Below are positions 10,260-20,755 of a DNA stretch of 64,000 nucleotides, in pieces. A program made the position numbers and the translations under genes. The DNA comes from Ceratopteris richardii (taxonomy: Eukaryota > Streptophyta > Polypodiopsida > Polypodiales > Pteridaceae): contig CM035407.1 of assembly GCA_020310875.1 (NCBI GenBank), forward strand, positions 220,680,496 to 220,744,495. Direction: 5' to 3'. The notes below the pieces were generated by a model. That model saw nothing but the letters and a program-made list of their open reading frames with translations. It made no database searches and had not been told where the DNA came from. The first letter of the stretch is position 1. Each line of letters starts with the position of its first letter.

Positions 10260-11548
10260 TCAGTATGCTCAATTTCATAGATGAATCCAGCTTCTACCAG
10301 TCTATCTATCTCCTCCTTGATCTTAGCAGCATAGTTATCGTTATAAGTGTATGGCTTCTGCTTGGATGGTTTGGCATCTGAGGTCATGGGGATTGTGTGT
10401 GAGCATATGTCAGGGTCTACACCTTTTAAATCCTTATAGCTCCAAGCAAATACATCTCGGTATTCTCTTAGCAAGGCAATCAACTCTTGCTCTTCTTCTT
10501 TCGTCAGATCATGCCCTATGTAAGTGCATCTTTCTTCTCCTTCTTCTATGGCTACAACTAACTTCTTGGTGGTTTCTTTGTTATCATAGGCCTCCCCTGA
10601 TCGCGCCTCGCGTTTAGGCATTCTTATCATGACTCTCCTATCATCTATTTCATACTTCTTAAAATTTTCAGGGACCTCAAACAAAGATTCTTCCTCTTCC
10701 CGTGTGACTTCTCTCTTCTTCCTCTTCTTGCCTTCACTCTTGGCAGCCACTTGTGTGGTTAATCTGACATCATTTGTGAGCACTTCATGTCTTTGAGCGT
10801 GAACTTCCACTTCATAGAAGTATTCTTCATCCGATGCAAAAGGTGGGTCCATAATGATTGACTCTAGATCGGAGTCACTTGCATCCTCAAATGCATCAGG
10901 GCTAGGTTCGCATTCTTCTAAAACCGAATCTCCCATGATTGGCTCTATGGAGAAAGCTGAAATATCATAGCCATCCTCATCACAGTGGGGTGTCCATTGT
11001 TCTTCATTGATGGCTACATCCATTGTTGCTAAAATTTCAGCCCAACCATGAGGCTCGAATTCTTCGTCAGGAAATACTACAGGTGCATAGGCTGGGTCTT
11101 GAATTGATCTATGGGTTTCTTTCGCACCTACCTCTCTGGCTTTTTCTCTCTTCTCTTCTTCTACTGCTACTTTACATATCCATAGGTGTGTGTCTTCATG
11201 CATCCATGAGGATCCTGATCCTATGGAATGCACTAACTCGGTATCATCTTTAGCTTTATGGATGGAATTCCATTGGATAGGAGGGACATCTCTATGGAAG
11301 TAATCTTTGAGATTCACTTTGGTCGTAACACCTAAGTGTTGCAAATACAAGGAATTGGTTCCCCAATCCTCTACCACTTGCAACTGTCGCATAAATGGTC
11401 TTCCCAAAATCATCTCATAGGCATGGTTCTTGCTAAAATCACATATGGCAAAAGTATGCTCAAACTCAACACCGCATGTAGTGAGAGTTATTCCTTCTAG
11501 CAAGCCTAAGGGTCTTTCTATGTGACCATCAGCCATCTGCAATTTCAT
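10193..11548 (-). pseudogene. Gypsy protease C-terminal half, acidic linker, start of RT
   Basis: The 451-codon frame begins with the second half of an aspartic protease (KLQMADGHIERPLGLL, then AYEMILGRPFMRQL, the ILG closing motif). A long acidic, low-complexity linker of about 200 residues follows (EEFEPHGWAEIL, EEQWTPHCDEDGYDIS, KKRKKREVTREEEESLFEV). The reverse transcriptase N-terminal part comes last (FAWSYKDLKGVDPDI, KQKPYTYNDNYAAKIKEEI, AGFIYEIEHTEWVSPIVVV). The frame shifts near 10230 into the RT core. The same linker is present in the second copy at 59936-60795. Confidence 0.85.
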
Positions 11549-11602
11549 TCTCGTTGGCCTAAGTGCTGGCTTGCCCCAACGCTTCCACAGGGAAGTGGTA
11601 GC

Positions 11603-11866
11603 AATTGCAACTCCTGCACCTTAGTGCAGAATTGCCTTGGTTGTGTATCCTTGATGGGTGATGGGAAGATAGGTGTTTCCTTCTTCTCCTTCACTCATAT
11701 CTCCTATCTTGTCTAGAGGAATTTTTGGCACTGTTCTATGAGAACCTACCTGGGAACGCGGTTTAGCTACCTCTGGCATTTGTTCAGCTACATGTTTCCA
11801 CAGTTCTGGCTTAACCTGGAGTAGCTCTTCTAAAGTGAGATTGCACTGCACTTTAGTATTGCTCAC
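11603..11866 (-). pseudogene. Gypsy canonical protease N-terminus with destroyed active site
   Basis: The frame reads LEELLQVKPELWKHVAEQM, then GNTYLPITHQGYTTKAILH, then a TAA stop at 11621-11623 and GAGVAIATTSLWKRWGKPAL. In retropepsins the segment after AIL should be D-S/T-G; here it is H-stop-G, so both the catalytic aspartate and the following residue are lost. The flanking sequence, including the continuation into the 11548 frame, is well kept. This is the usual protease position, between gag and RT. Confidence 0.8.
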
Positions 11867-11902
11867 TATCTCTGTGTTCCTAGGTATGACTGAGTCTTCA
11901 TT

Positions 11903-12736
11903 TCATACCATAACCGTGGGTGCTCTCATACAAGTAGACTTTGCTTCCCATGGGCCTGTGAAGTGGGGTAATTCCTGTAAAGAATTAGACTCAAAATCTA
12001 ATCTCTCTTCAGATTGTGCACTCTCCTGCTCTCCATTGATGGAGGGAATATCTTGTGGGAATTGATCATGCGCGTCATCCACAAGTTCAAAGGGAGGAGG
12101 GACTTCACTCTCTTTAGCCCATTTCTCTTCTTGAATCTCTCGTAGGAATTCCGGTGAGTACCGATTCATAGAAGAAGATGTGTATGGCTCTCTGGATTTG
12201 GGAACATAAGCCTCCTGGGTGGGAAGGCTTAACCTTTCACTTGCCTTGCCCTTATTTGGAAGGGTGGGTTCCTTTTCTGATTGTGCAATTAGCCTCTCCA
12301 ATCTTTCTAGCAGTCCATCAAAGTGTAACTGCATCTTAGCTGAACAAGAGATGTTAAAGAGGCGACTGGCTTCAAACATGGTTTGAGCCAATTCCACCAT
12401 CTTAGTGCAAATTTTAGTTTGTTCAAGCTCTAGTTCTGCTCTAGGGTAACACTTTTCATGATCGGTTATGTTTGGACCTTCTTGGATTCTGGCCTGATAT
12501 GCTTTAAGCATCATATTTAGGTCCTCGAGAGTGGGATCTACTAATACTGATCCTACTCTAGGGGGTGGTGGGATCGAATGAGGTGGGTTGTAAGGTGGTG
12601 GGTCAGATGGAGATGGGAATGGTGGTGGTGGAGTAGTGTGAGAGGGAGGTGGAGATGTAAGTTCAATTATCTTGGCTCTCGTTTCTCTTAGGCTTTCCTC
12701 GAGTTCACTCATCTTCTTTGCCCATTTCCTTTTCAT
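11903..12736 (-). pseudogene. Gypsy spacer region: proline-rich and coiled-coil-like
   Basis: The 277-codon frame starts with a charged helix (KRKWAKKMSELEESLRETRA), then a proline-rich run at about residues 28-62, then a long predicted-helical part with heptad-like leucines (MQLHFDGLLERLERLIAQ), and an acidic tail. It lies between the zinc-knuckle region and the protease, in line with the rest of the gag-pol order, with short gaps containing stops. No catalytic motif is seen. It is probably a gag-derived structural or linker domain, but I know no named family for it. Confidence 0.6.
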
Positions 12737-12754
12737 TCTTTCACGGCTATCTCT

Positions 12755-13315
12755 TCAGGCTCTCGTCTGTTTCTTGGTTATGCTCTCAGATTCACTAGCT
12801 TCAAAACTCTTTTCATGGCCTACGCTTTGGTTTTGTTGTGCAGCTTGAGCTCTAGTGACCACTTGCACTGGTGCAGTGGAAGTCACACTCCCTGTGGAGT
12901 CTACAACTAACCCAATAATGTTAATAGGAGTGATTTTTGGCATATTATTGGGGTTCTTTGGGCAATCTCGTAAGAGATGCTCTTTTCCACAATCTGAACA
13001 AAAACCCTAAATGGTCACAAATTGGGGCTGTGAAGGTGCAGGCATTGGGCAATCACGAATGAGGTGATCTCCCTGACATCTATAGCATGGTCCTCTAGGA
13101 AATGGGGGTCTAACTTGCCTAGGTTGAGGTCTAGAGTTCGGGTTTGCGTACATGACGTTTGCATATTCCAGATTCCAACTAGGTTCACTCAGTTCTTCAC
13201 TATAGTAGGACTCACCATGTTCAGGAGACTGCATGTAATAAGCCTGGGAACTATTTATGTGAGTGGAATCAAAACTATGATCACTCGATTCACTTTCTGA
13301 AAGCAATGGAGTCAC
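12755..13315 (-). pseudogene. Gypsy gag C-terminal zinc-knuckle segment
   Basis: Two open pieces (13315-13007 and 12943-12755) share one reading direction, with a stop between them. They carry two CCHC-type knuckles: CYRCQGDHLIRDCP near 13090-13045 and CSDCGKEHLLRDCP near 13000-12955. The second lies immediately after the stop at 13007-13009. Such knuckles bind RNA during packaging. The preceding gag frame (13312-14996) contains two further degenerate knuckles. Confidence 0.75.
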
Positions 13316-14996
13316 TGGACTATAGCTCTATTCAAATTTTCTTCTGCAGCTGCATATTTTACGGGAATCACATTGGTTGGGGTAGGAGGTTGCTGAGCTA
13401 ACACAGGCTGAGGCCTTTGCTGGGTTGGGTAGGGCTGCTGATAGGGTTGTTGAGGTCTTCCATATTGTTGTGGTGAGTACTGGTTCTGATATCTTCCCTG
13501 TTGTGTATAGGGCTGAGGGTAGGTTTGCCTAACTGCTTGCTTATTGTAAGGGCAATCTTGCGCAGTGTGATTTGTATACCTCCGTTCTATGGTGCAGTAT
13601 TGGCTACTGGGATTCACTTGGGGTTGAGCCATGATGGGACATACGTTTGCCATATGGTCACCTCCAGAAGTATAGCACCGCTTAACTGGGGCAAATCTTG
13701 GGATTTGTTTGCTAGAGACACCTAATTTTTGAGCTACTTTCTCAGCGAGTTCCTCAATAGATGTGGATTGCAAGGAAGAGAGGCTAGAAGAACTATCTGA
13801 ATCTTTGTAGATTTTTGAAAGCTCTAATTCCTCCCCTAGGTTATCCTCGATGTCGATGCACATGCATACACACTCTTCTATGGTCCTCGGGTCCTTTAAG
13901 TACATGTATGATCTCAACTTTGTACTTAGCAGTCCATCTAGGAATAAAGCCACTTGTTTGGCTGGAGTGGGTAGCTCAGGAATCAGACATCTCTCTAGAT
14001 ATTGCATAAACCTTCTTCCTGCAAGTGTGACCGTCTCTTGAGGGGTTTGCTTGAAGCTATGAATCAGTGAGGAAGTGTTATGCCTTATGCCACTCTTAGA
14101 GAATTCAATAATGAAAGCCTCTAGAAGTTGGTCTATGTTCCTGAAGTGTCTTTCATTTAGTGGTTGAAACCACATAAGAGCGGTGTTCCTAAGAGTTAGA
14201 CCAAAGGCATTGTATTGCGTGAATAAGTCCTCCACTTGTTCAGCTCTCAAGACTTTCCTAAATTCGGCCACATGATCGTAGGGGTCTCCGATGCCATCGA
14301 AGTAGTTCTTCATGGACTTAACCAGCTGGGTTTGCCTCAAGGTTCTGGTGTGTTCCCTGGGCCTTGGCAAAGGAAAATCATCAGCATTTCTTAGGTTCCT
14401 TGGAACTCTAGTTCTCTCTGTTTCTTCTCTATCCGTCTCTGCTCGTGTTTGTTCTCTTCCTATTGGGTTGGCAAAGCTTACCTCAGGTCTATCTCTACTT
14501 CTGTCCCTTTGGGCTCCATGAGCCTGGGATGTTCCAGCCCCTTGATGGCCAAAAGAGACATTGGATCTTGGTTGGGGAAAAATAAATTCTCCCTTCCAAG
14601 TGTAGGCATGCCTACCGTGCTCTGTGACCACAAATATTCTTTCCGAAGTGTTGTCTAAATAGGTCACTTTGCGTGGGCTATCAGGATCTTTGAATTCATA
14701 GATCGTGATCGTTCCTATCTCATTAGCCTGAACAAGCTTATACCTCCAAAAGGCCTCATTGGTCTCTCGGTTCAAGAGTAGGTCTATGCTCTTGTTGTCC
14801 TGGGGGATCCATTCTGGTGTGAGAATTCTAGTGAGAACTGATTTGCCTCGAGGAGTCTTAGGTTCTACACCCATGTTCCCTTGCTCTAGGTCACCTAAGT
14901 CCGTTTCTGGGATCACATTTCCGAATTCATCTGCCCTGTCTGGGTGACTGGTGACTATATATATGGTTCCTTCTTTGTCCAAGTATGCTCCATTTT
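13312..14996 (-). pseudogene. Gypsy gag (capsid), 5' end cut by Copia-A
   Basis: A 556-codon frame is open from the 14982 methionine, and the frame extends upstream to about 14996, where Copia-A sequence begins, so the true start is missing. The middle holds a Retrotrans_gag domain: YDHVAEFRKVLRAEQVED, TLRNTALMWFQPL, then RRFMQYLERCLIPELP (about residues 235-345). After a serine-rich stretch come two imperfect knuckles (CYTSGGDHMANVC and CTIERRYTNHTAQDC) and a glutamine/proline/tyrosine-rich tail. The protein would form the particle shell. It overlaps the next frame by 4 bases. Confidence 0.88.
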
Positions 14997-16914
14997 CAAA
15001 TTCTACAACCCAACAAACAAAGGCTTCAAGGTAAGCAGAGATGTCATCTTTGATGAGAATGACTCATGGTATGAGAATGAATGCAGGAAAGTTAGTCTAC
15101 CCTATGATATGGAAGAAGATTTCCCAAAGCTCACCTAGGAGGAACCAATCCAGAAAGATGAATCAAGCTCAGATGATGATGATACAGTTAATCTTGAGGA
15201 ATTCAAGGCTTGGAAGTCCAAAGGGAAGATGAAGATGAAAAAGCTAGAGGATATACCAGAATCCTCAACTCAAGCAATTAGAAGATCTCAGAGAGAAAGC
15301 AAAAGACCAATCAGATTTGGGTATGACACATCACTTGTAACTAAACATTCTGTATATCTTGCAAAAGATTTGTTGAATGAAGAACCAGGTACCTATGAAG
15401 AAGCAATTACCAAACCAGAATGGAAAGAAGCTATGGATGAAGAAATGGAAGCTCTCAAGGAGAGTGACACTTGGGACTTGGTACCAAAGAAGGAATCTAT
15501 GAGAGTGATAGGATCCAGATGGATCTACAAGCTAAAGAGGAATTCAGATGGAACAATAAATAGGTACAAAGCTAGGTTGGTAGCCAAGGGTTTTGCACAA
15601 ACCCAAGGCATTGATTATGAGGAGACATTTTCTCCTGTGGCTAAGCTGCCAACTATCAGAATATTGGTGAGTGTAGCTGCATCCAAGAATTGGAACATGT
15701 ACCAATTAGATGTCAAGAATGCTTTCTTGAATGGATGGATATCTGAAGAAGTCTACATGTCACAACCACCTCGCTATGAAGATCCCAAGAAGGTAAACTA
15801 TGTTTGTAAATTGAAGAAGGCTCTATATGGTTTGAAGCAGGCACCTAGAGCATGGAATTACAGGTTGACAACCTACCTCCAAGACCAAGGATTTGTGATG
15901 AGTAAAGCAGACACTTCTCTATTCATAAAAAGGAGTAGTACAGAGGTAATCTACTTGTGTGTTTATGTTGATGACATCATTATTACAGGCAATGATGTCA
16001 ATGGGATTAGACACATCAAAGGGCACATGATGAAAGAATTCAAGATTAGTGATCTTGGATTATTAAAGTACTTCTTAGGTCTTGAGTTAGTCTACACCAA
16101 CTCAGGTATATATATCACTCAAAAGAAGTATGTACAAGATATGGTCAAGAAGTTTGGCTTGCAGGATGCTAAAGTATCTACTACTCCAATGGAGGTCAAC
16201 CTAAAGCTAAGTGCTCATGAAGGGGAAGAAGTCCAAGACATTACAGGATATCAAAGTATGGTAGGTAGTTTGAACTATGCTACCTTGACAAGAATTGACA
16301 TAGCATATGGAGTTAGTGTGCTTAGTCAATTCATGCACAAACCAAGGGTACCTCACCTAGAGGCAGCAAAAAAGATCTTGAAGTATTTGAAGGGAACTCA
16401 GAACCATGGTTTGTATTTTCCATACACATCAGATATTGATCTTAAAGTGTACTCAGATGCAGATTGGGCAGGATGCAAGGATGATAGGAGAAGCACATCA
16501 GGCTACATTTGTTTTGCAGGAGATAAGCCTATTTCTTGGTCAGCCAAGAAACAACCTACAGTGACATTGTCATCCACTGAAGCAGAGTATAGAGGGCTTG
16601 CCAATGCCACTCAAGAAGCTATCTGGTTGAAACTCTTGTATACAGAGTTAGGTCTATACACTAGACCTCCAATCATCTTTGGAGATAATACTAGCTCTCT
16701 TCACCTTGCAGCTAACCCAATATATCATGCTAGAACCAAACACATAGAGGTTCATTACCACTATGTGAGAGAGAAGTTGCTTAGTAAAGACATTCAATTG
16801 ACATATGTGTCTACTAATATGCAATGTGCAGATTTACTCACTAAAGCATTGGATGGAAACAAGTTATGCAGATTTAAATCCATGATTGGATTGCAGGATG
16901 TGATTGAAGACTAA
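14997..16914 (+). pseudogene. Copia-A pol 3' half: RT and RNase H
   Basis: The frame from 15229 gives 561 open codons, and upstream codons to 14997 are in the same frame apart from a TAG near 15137. Motifs in order: connection to integrase tail ([17 protein letters not shown]), RVT_2 reverse transcriptase ([33 protein letters not shown]), catalytic YVDD at 15964-15975, then RNase H (SDADWAG near 16455, STEAEYRG near 16575, FGDNTSS near 16680). The end at 16914 is the normal Copia stop, 50 bp before the LTR. The catalytic residues are intact; what is missing is the 5' half, which lies to the right in the permuted order. Confidence 0.93.
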
Positions 16915-16950
16915 AGATGAAGAAGATGAAGACTTAAGCCAAAGTGTTTG

Positions 16951-16964
16951 GCTTGAGGGGGAGC
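16951..16964 (+). other. Polypurine tract of Copia-A
   Basis: GCTTGAGGGGGAGC sits directly before TGTTGG of the LTR, the expected place of the plus-strand DNA primer. Confidence 0.8.
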
Positions 16965-18035
16965 TGTTGGTGCAATTCAAGCCATCACACTTGGCTAGGA
17001 CAATTGATTTGAAGACTCTACATAAGGGAAGACCCATAGGAACTTATGCTTAAAGTTTCTTACCATTTTACTCATTGTAAAAGTCTATATGACTTGGCAT
17101 TTACTTGTACCACATACCTACCTGATTAGTCGTGGAATTTGGATGGTGTAATTGGAGAGAATATCTCCATACTTTTAGAGGAGAGATTCTAGGGAGCCTA
17201 GATTTGAATTTCAAATTCAAATGATCACAAAACTTCTATAAAAGATGAAGTGGAAAAGTCGCGGGTGTGTCACTCACTTCAGCTCACTTCCCGAGGCAAT
17301 TCATCATTGTAACTCATTGTGTGTGAGTGCTATTCCATAGCCTACATCACAATACCTCATTTAGCTATGCTTGCCATGCTAATGAGATTGTACAAACACA
17401 TTAATCAATAGAAGTATACACATTCACTATCTCTGTTGTCTCTGAGTTATCATCTCCAAGTCTGTCAACTTTCAGAGGAGCATATCTCAGGATCTACTGA
17501 GCCAAATCAAGTGATTCAAAGCACATTGGAACCAGCTCCAAGTCTACTATACACCTACAAAGTTTCAAGTCAATTGGATCAGCCATCTCGGAGAAATCTC
17601 GATCGAAGTGCACACTGGTCTGTGTCTGCAGAGTTCCTAAAAAGTCGGGGGTACATATAATTTTGCTAAATTGATTTCTCAGTGATTAGTTTATCATTTC
17701 TTCTCATTTCACTTGCAAATGGTAGCTTGTTAAGCTAATTTAATATGCCCAAAAGGAATTAGATCAATTGTTAGTGTGCTGGTCACACTGAGTAAAAGAC
17801 TGAGCAGGTATCAAGACAAAATTAGAAAGTTTTCAAGACTAGTGGAGTGCAAACTCATCTGTTTTGATCTAATCATTAGTCAAATCATTTCCAAAGTACA
17901 TATAGCATATTTTGGTATCATTTGGAAGCTCAAGGAGTCTACTAAGCATATCTGGAATCAAAGGAGGGCTGGTGTGAAGCAGGTATAGCAGCACCAACTC
18001 AATCTCTTGAGTGCATCCAACCATCACTCCCAACA
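16965..18035 (+). repeat. Copia-A LTR, complete (1071 bp)
   Basis: It starts TGTTGGTGCAATTC and ends CACTCCCAACA, with TGTTGG/CCAACA terminal inverted repeats. A polypurine tract lies on its left and a primer binding site on its right, so this single LTR serves as 3' LTR for the left half and 5' LTR for the right half. It carries a TATA box at 17237. Confidence 0.92.
17237..17244 (+). promoter_or_regulatory. TATA box in Copia-A LTR
   Basis: TATAAAAG lies about 270 bp into the LTR, the same relative place as TATAAAAG at 25914 in Copia-B. It would direct element transcription on the plus strand. Confidence 0.65.
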
Positions 18036-18036
18036 G

Positions 18037-18048
18037 TGGTATCAGAGC
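18037..18048 (+). other. Primer binding site of Copia-A
   Basis: TGGTATCAGAGC, a perfect plant initiator-tRNA-Met type site, one base after the LTR end. Confidence 0.9.
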
Positions 18049-18061
18049 AAATAAGGTAAAC

Positions 18062-20690
18062 ATGGGAGATGGTTTTCCTTCATTCATTGACAAATTGGAC
18101 AGGAACAATTACCAAGCTTGGTCTCTAAGGATGAAGACCTATCTACAAGGAAGGAGCTTATTTGGATACATATCAGGAGATGAGGAATTGCCCTCATTTA
18201 AAACTAGAGGACTACCCACAAAGGATGAACATGAGAGGCTCAACCAATGGTGTGCAAAAGATGCTTTGGCAAGGTCTTACCTTCTAAACTCTATATCTGA
18301 TTTTCTTTTACCTCATGTAAGGAATTGTAAGACTTCCCAAGAGACTTGGGAAACCTTGTCAACATACTTTTCTTCCAACACAAGGGCGAGGAAGAATCAA
18401 CTGTGGATTGAATTCACAACCCTTAGGAAGCAGCCCAAGCAATCAGTCTCAGAGTATGTGACAAAGATTAAAGATGTGGCAGACCAATTAGCAAGCATTG
18501 GAGAGGAGATTGAAGAGGAACAAATAGTCAGGCAAGTAACAAATGGACTCAAAGCAGATGATAAGTGGGAAAGTTTCACCACTGCAATGGACCTCTATAT
18601 GCACATGCATACCCCAGATCTCACAACACTCATGGGCCAACTATTCACACATGAAGCAAAGTTTACAAAGGTAGGAGATCAATCAAAAGGTAACAACCCC
18701 TCTGCTCTCTATACTGATAAGAAAGTTAAGGATAAAGGTAAAGGGAAGAAACAAGATGAAGAAGGCTCTACCTCCCAAGCTAATTATGCAGGGAGAGGTA
18801 GATCCTCAAGAGGAAAAGGCAGAGGAGGTAAGTCAGGTAGGGGGAGACCCTACAACTCATCACCATGCAACATTTGTGGATTGTCCAATCATACCACAGA
18901 TGAATGCTACAAAAACTACAAGAATCAGAGAGGAAGAGGCTACTCAAGAGGTGGATACTCTCAAGGGAGAGGCAGATTCAATCAACATCAAAGCTACAAT
19001 GGATACAACAATCAATACAACAACAATTACAACCACAACCACAATGGTAACTACCAAGGTGGATTCAAAAATAGAAGGGATTACAACAATTACACAGAGG
19101 AGCAAGATGACTCCCTATTGATCATGAATATGACCTCTAAGGCAGGTACAAATGATGATCATTTATTTTATATTGACTCAGGATGTTCTAACCATGTAGC
19201 TGGCAATGTGGCATTACTTTCTGATTTGGAAGAACCCAAGGGAAAACATCAGGTACAAATAGGTGATGACACTAAACATTCTGTTGTTAAGATTGGAAAT
19301 GTAAAGACATGTGATGGTAACCAGAACCTATTGAGCAGGGTACTCTATGTACCAACTATCACCAAGAATTTAATGAGTGTTGGTCAGATTGTGGAGAAAG
19401 GTTTGCAGGTCAGATTCACACAACATGGAGCATATGTGGAGGACCCAAGACATGGATTCAGAAGGATAGCCAAGGGAGAAAAATCAGGTAGATTGTTTAC
19501 TTTTGAGCTAGAAGACACCAGGAACATTGCTTTGTATAATTACAAGGATCAAACACTTTCAGAGTTAGAGATATGGCACAAGAGATTAGGCCACATAGGT
19601 GAAAGAACTTTAAAGCAAATGTGCAGGGATCAATGTGTGCTTGGGATACCTAATGTGTCCAAGCAACACATGATTTACAAGTGTGGAGCATGTCAATTTG
19701 GTAAGTCTCACAGGTTGCCCTATTCAAGGAAAGGTTTCATGCATGAAGACTACCTAGACTTGGTACACACAGATGTTTGGGGGCCTAGCAAGGACCCTTC
19801 CATTTCAGGTTCAAGGTATTATGTGTCCTTCATTGATGATTATAGCAGATGGACCATCTTATACTTTATGAAACATAAAGATGAAGTGTTTAATTGTTTC
19901 AAGAGGTATCTTGCACTTGTTGAAAATCAAACAGGAAGAAGCTTGAAGAGGCTAAGGTCAGATGGTGGAGGAGAATACTTCTCCAATGAGTTTGAAGATT
20001 TCTTGCAGGAAAGAGGCATCAAAAGGGAGATTACTACAAGGTACTCACCTGAACAAAATGGAGTAGCTGAAAGAAGGAATAGACTCATTGTAGAAACAGC
20101 TAGGTCTATGCTTAATGAAAAGAAGTTGCCAAATTATCTTTAGGCAGAGAGTGTATCCACTGCCACCTATCTCATCAATAGGTTGCCATCCAAATCACTT
20201 GATGGCATGACACCATATGAAGCTTGGCATGGTAAGAGACCTTCTCTGGATCATTGTAAAATCTTTGGCTGTGTAGCATATGTGCATATTCCCTCACAGG
20301 TAAGGGGAAAGCTAGATCCTAAAGCTGAAAAGTGTATCTTCATTGGTTATGATTTGAACCAAAAGGGATACAAATTCTACAACCCAACAAACAAAGGCTT
20401 CAAGGTAAGCAGAGATGTCATCTTTGATGAGAATGACTCATGGTATGAGAATGAATGCAGGAAAGTTAGTCTACCCTATGATATGGAAGAAGATTTCCCA
20501 AAGCTCACCAAGGAGGAACCAATCCAGAAAGATGAATCAAGCTCAGATGATGATGATACAATTAATCTTGAGGAATTCAAGGCTTGGAAGTCCAAAGGGA
20601 AGATGAAGATGAAAAAGCTAGAGGATATACCAGAATCCTCAACTCAAGCAATTAGAAGATCTCAGAGAGAAAGCAAAAGACCAATCAGAT
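18062..20690 (+). pseudogene. Copia-A gag-protease-integrase (5' half), one internal stop
   Basis: The ATG at 18062 (MGDGFPSFID) is chosen because it is the first in frame after the primer binding site and matches the start in Copia-0. Domains: UBN2-type gag (residues about 20-220), CCHC knuckle CNICGLSNHTTDEC (about 268), protease YIDSGCSNH (about 370), pre-integrase zinc domain (WHKRLGH and CGACQFGK, about 505-550), integrase core (TDVWGP, FIDDYSRW, NGVAERRNR). A single TAG at 20141-20143 replaces a tryptophan codon seen in the related copy at 55973-57097. The frame then continues to 20690, where it jumps into LTR sequence. Otherwise it is fully open, so it is young. Confidence 0.93.
20370..20690 (+). 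repeat. Direct duplication of 14997-15319
   Basis: The pol segment starting at caaattctacaaccc occurs at both ends of the Copia-A block, about 321 bp with two visible differences (including the TAG at about 15137 versus AAG here). It shows that both halves come from nearly identical copies. Confidence 0.92.
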
Positions 20691-20755
20691 GGTGTGAAGC
20701 AGGTATAGCAGCACCAACTCAATCTCTTGAGTGCATCCAACCATCACTCCCAATA
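20691..20755 (+). repeat. Copia-A LTR 3' tip joined to pol by deletion
   Basis: These 65 bp match the last bases of the LTR (from about 17969) and end CCCAATA. The junction with pol at 20690 has TGG microhomology, which suggests a deletion of roughly 2.6 kb between pol and the LTR end. The next bases (gactt) would be a target-site duplicate, but no left partner remains. Confidence 0.8.

Larger units (their letters stand above)
14997..20755 (+). mobile_element. Copia-A, rearranged: pol 3' half - LTR - gag/pol 5' half - LTR tip
   Basis: The block starts inside Copia pol and runs through RT and RNase H to a polypurine tract and one complete LTR (16965-18035). It then passes through a primer binding site and gag-pol up to the same pol region, where 20370-20690 duplicates 14997-15319 with only about two differences. 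The last 65 bp (20691-20755) are the extreme 3' end of the same LTR. The block lies between gypsy gag (left) and gypsy leader (right). The arrangement fits either a tandem Copia array trimmed by deletions or a one-LTR permuted copy. The two halves together cover an almost undamaged element. Confidence 0.85.

Noticed and set aside
16965-18035. Solo LTR
   Set aside because: It has a polypurine tract and pol on the left and a primer site and gag on the right, so it belongs to the rearranged Copia-A, not a solo LTR.
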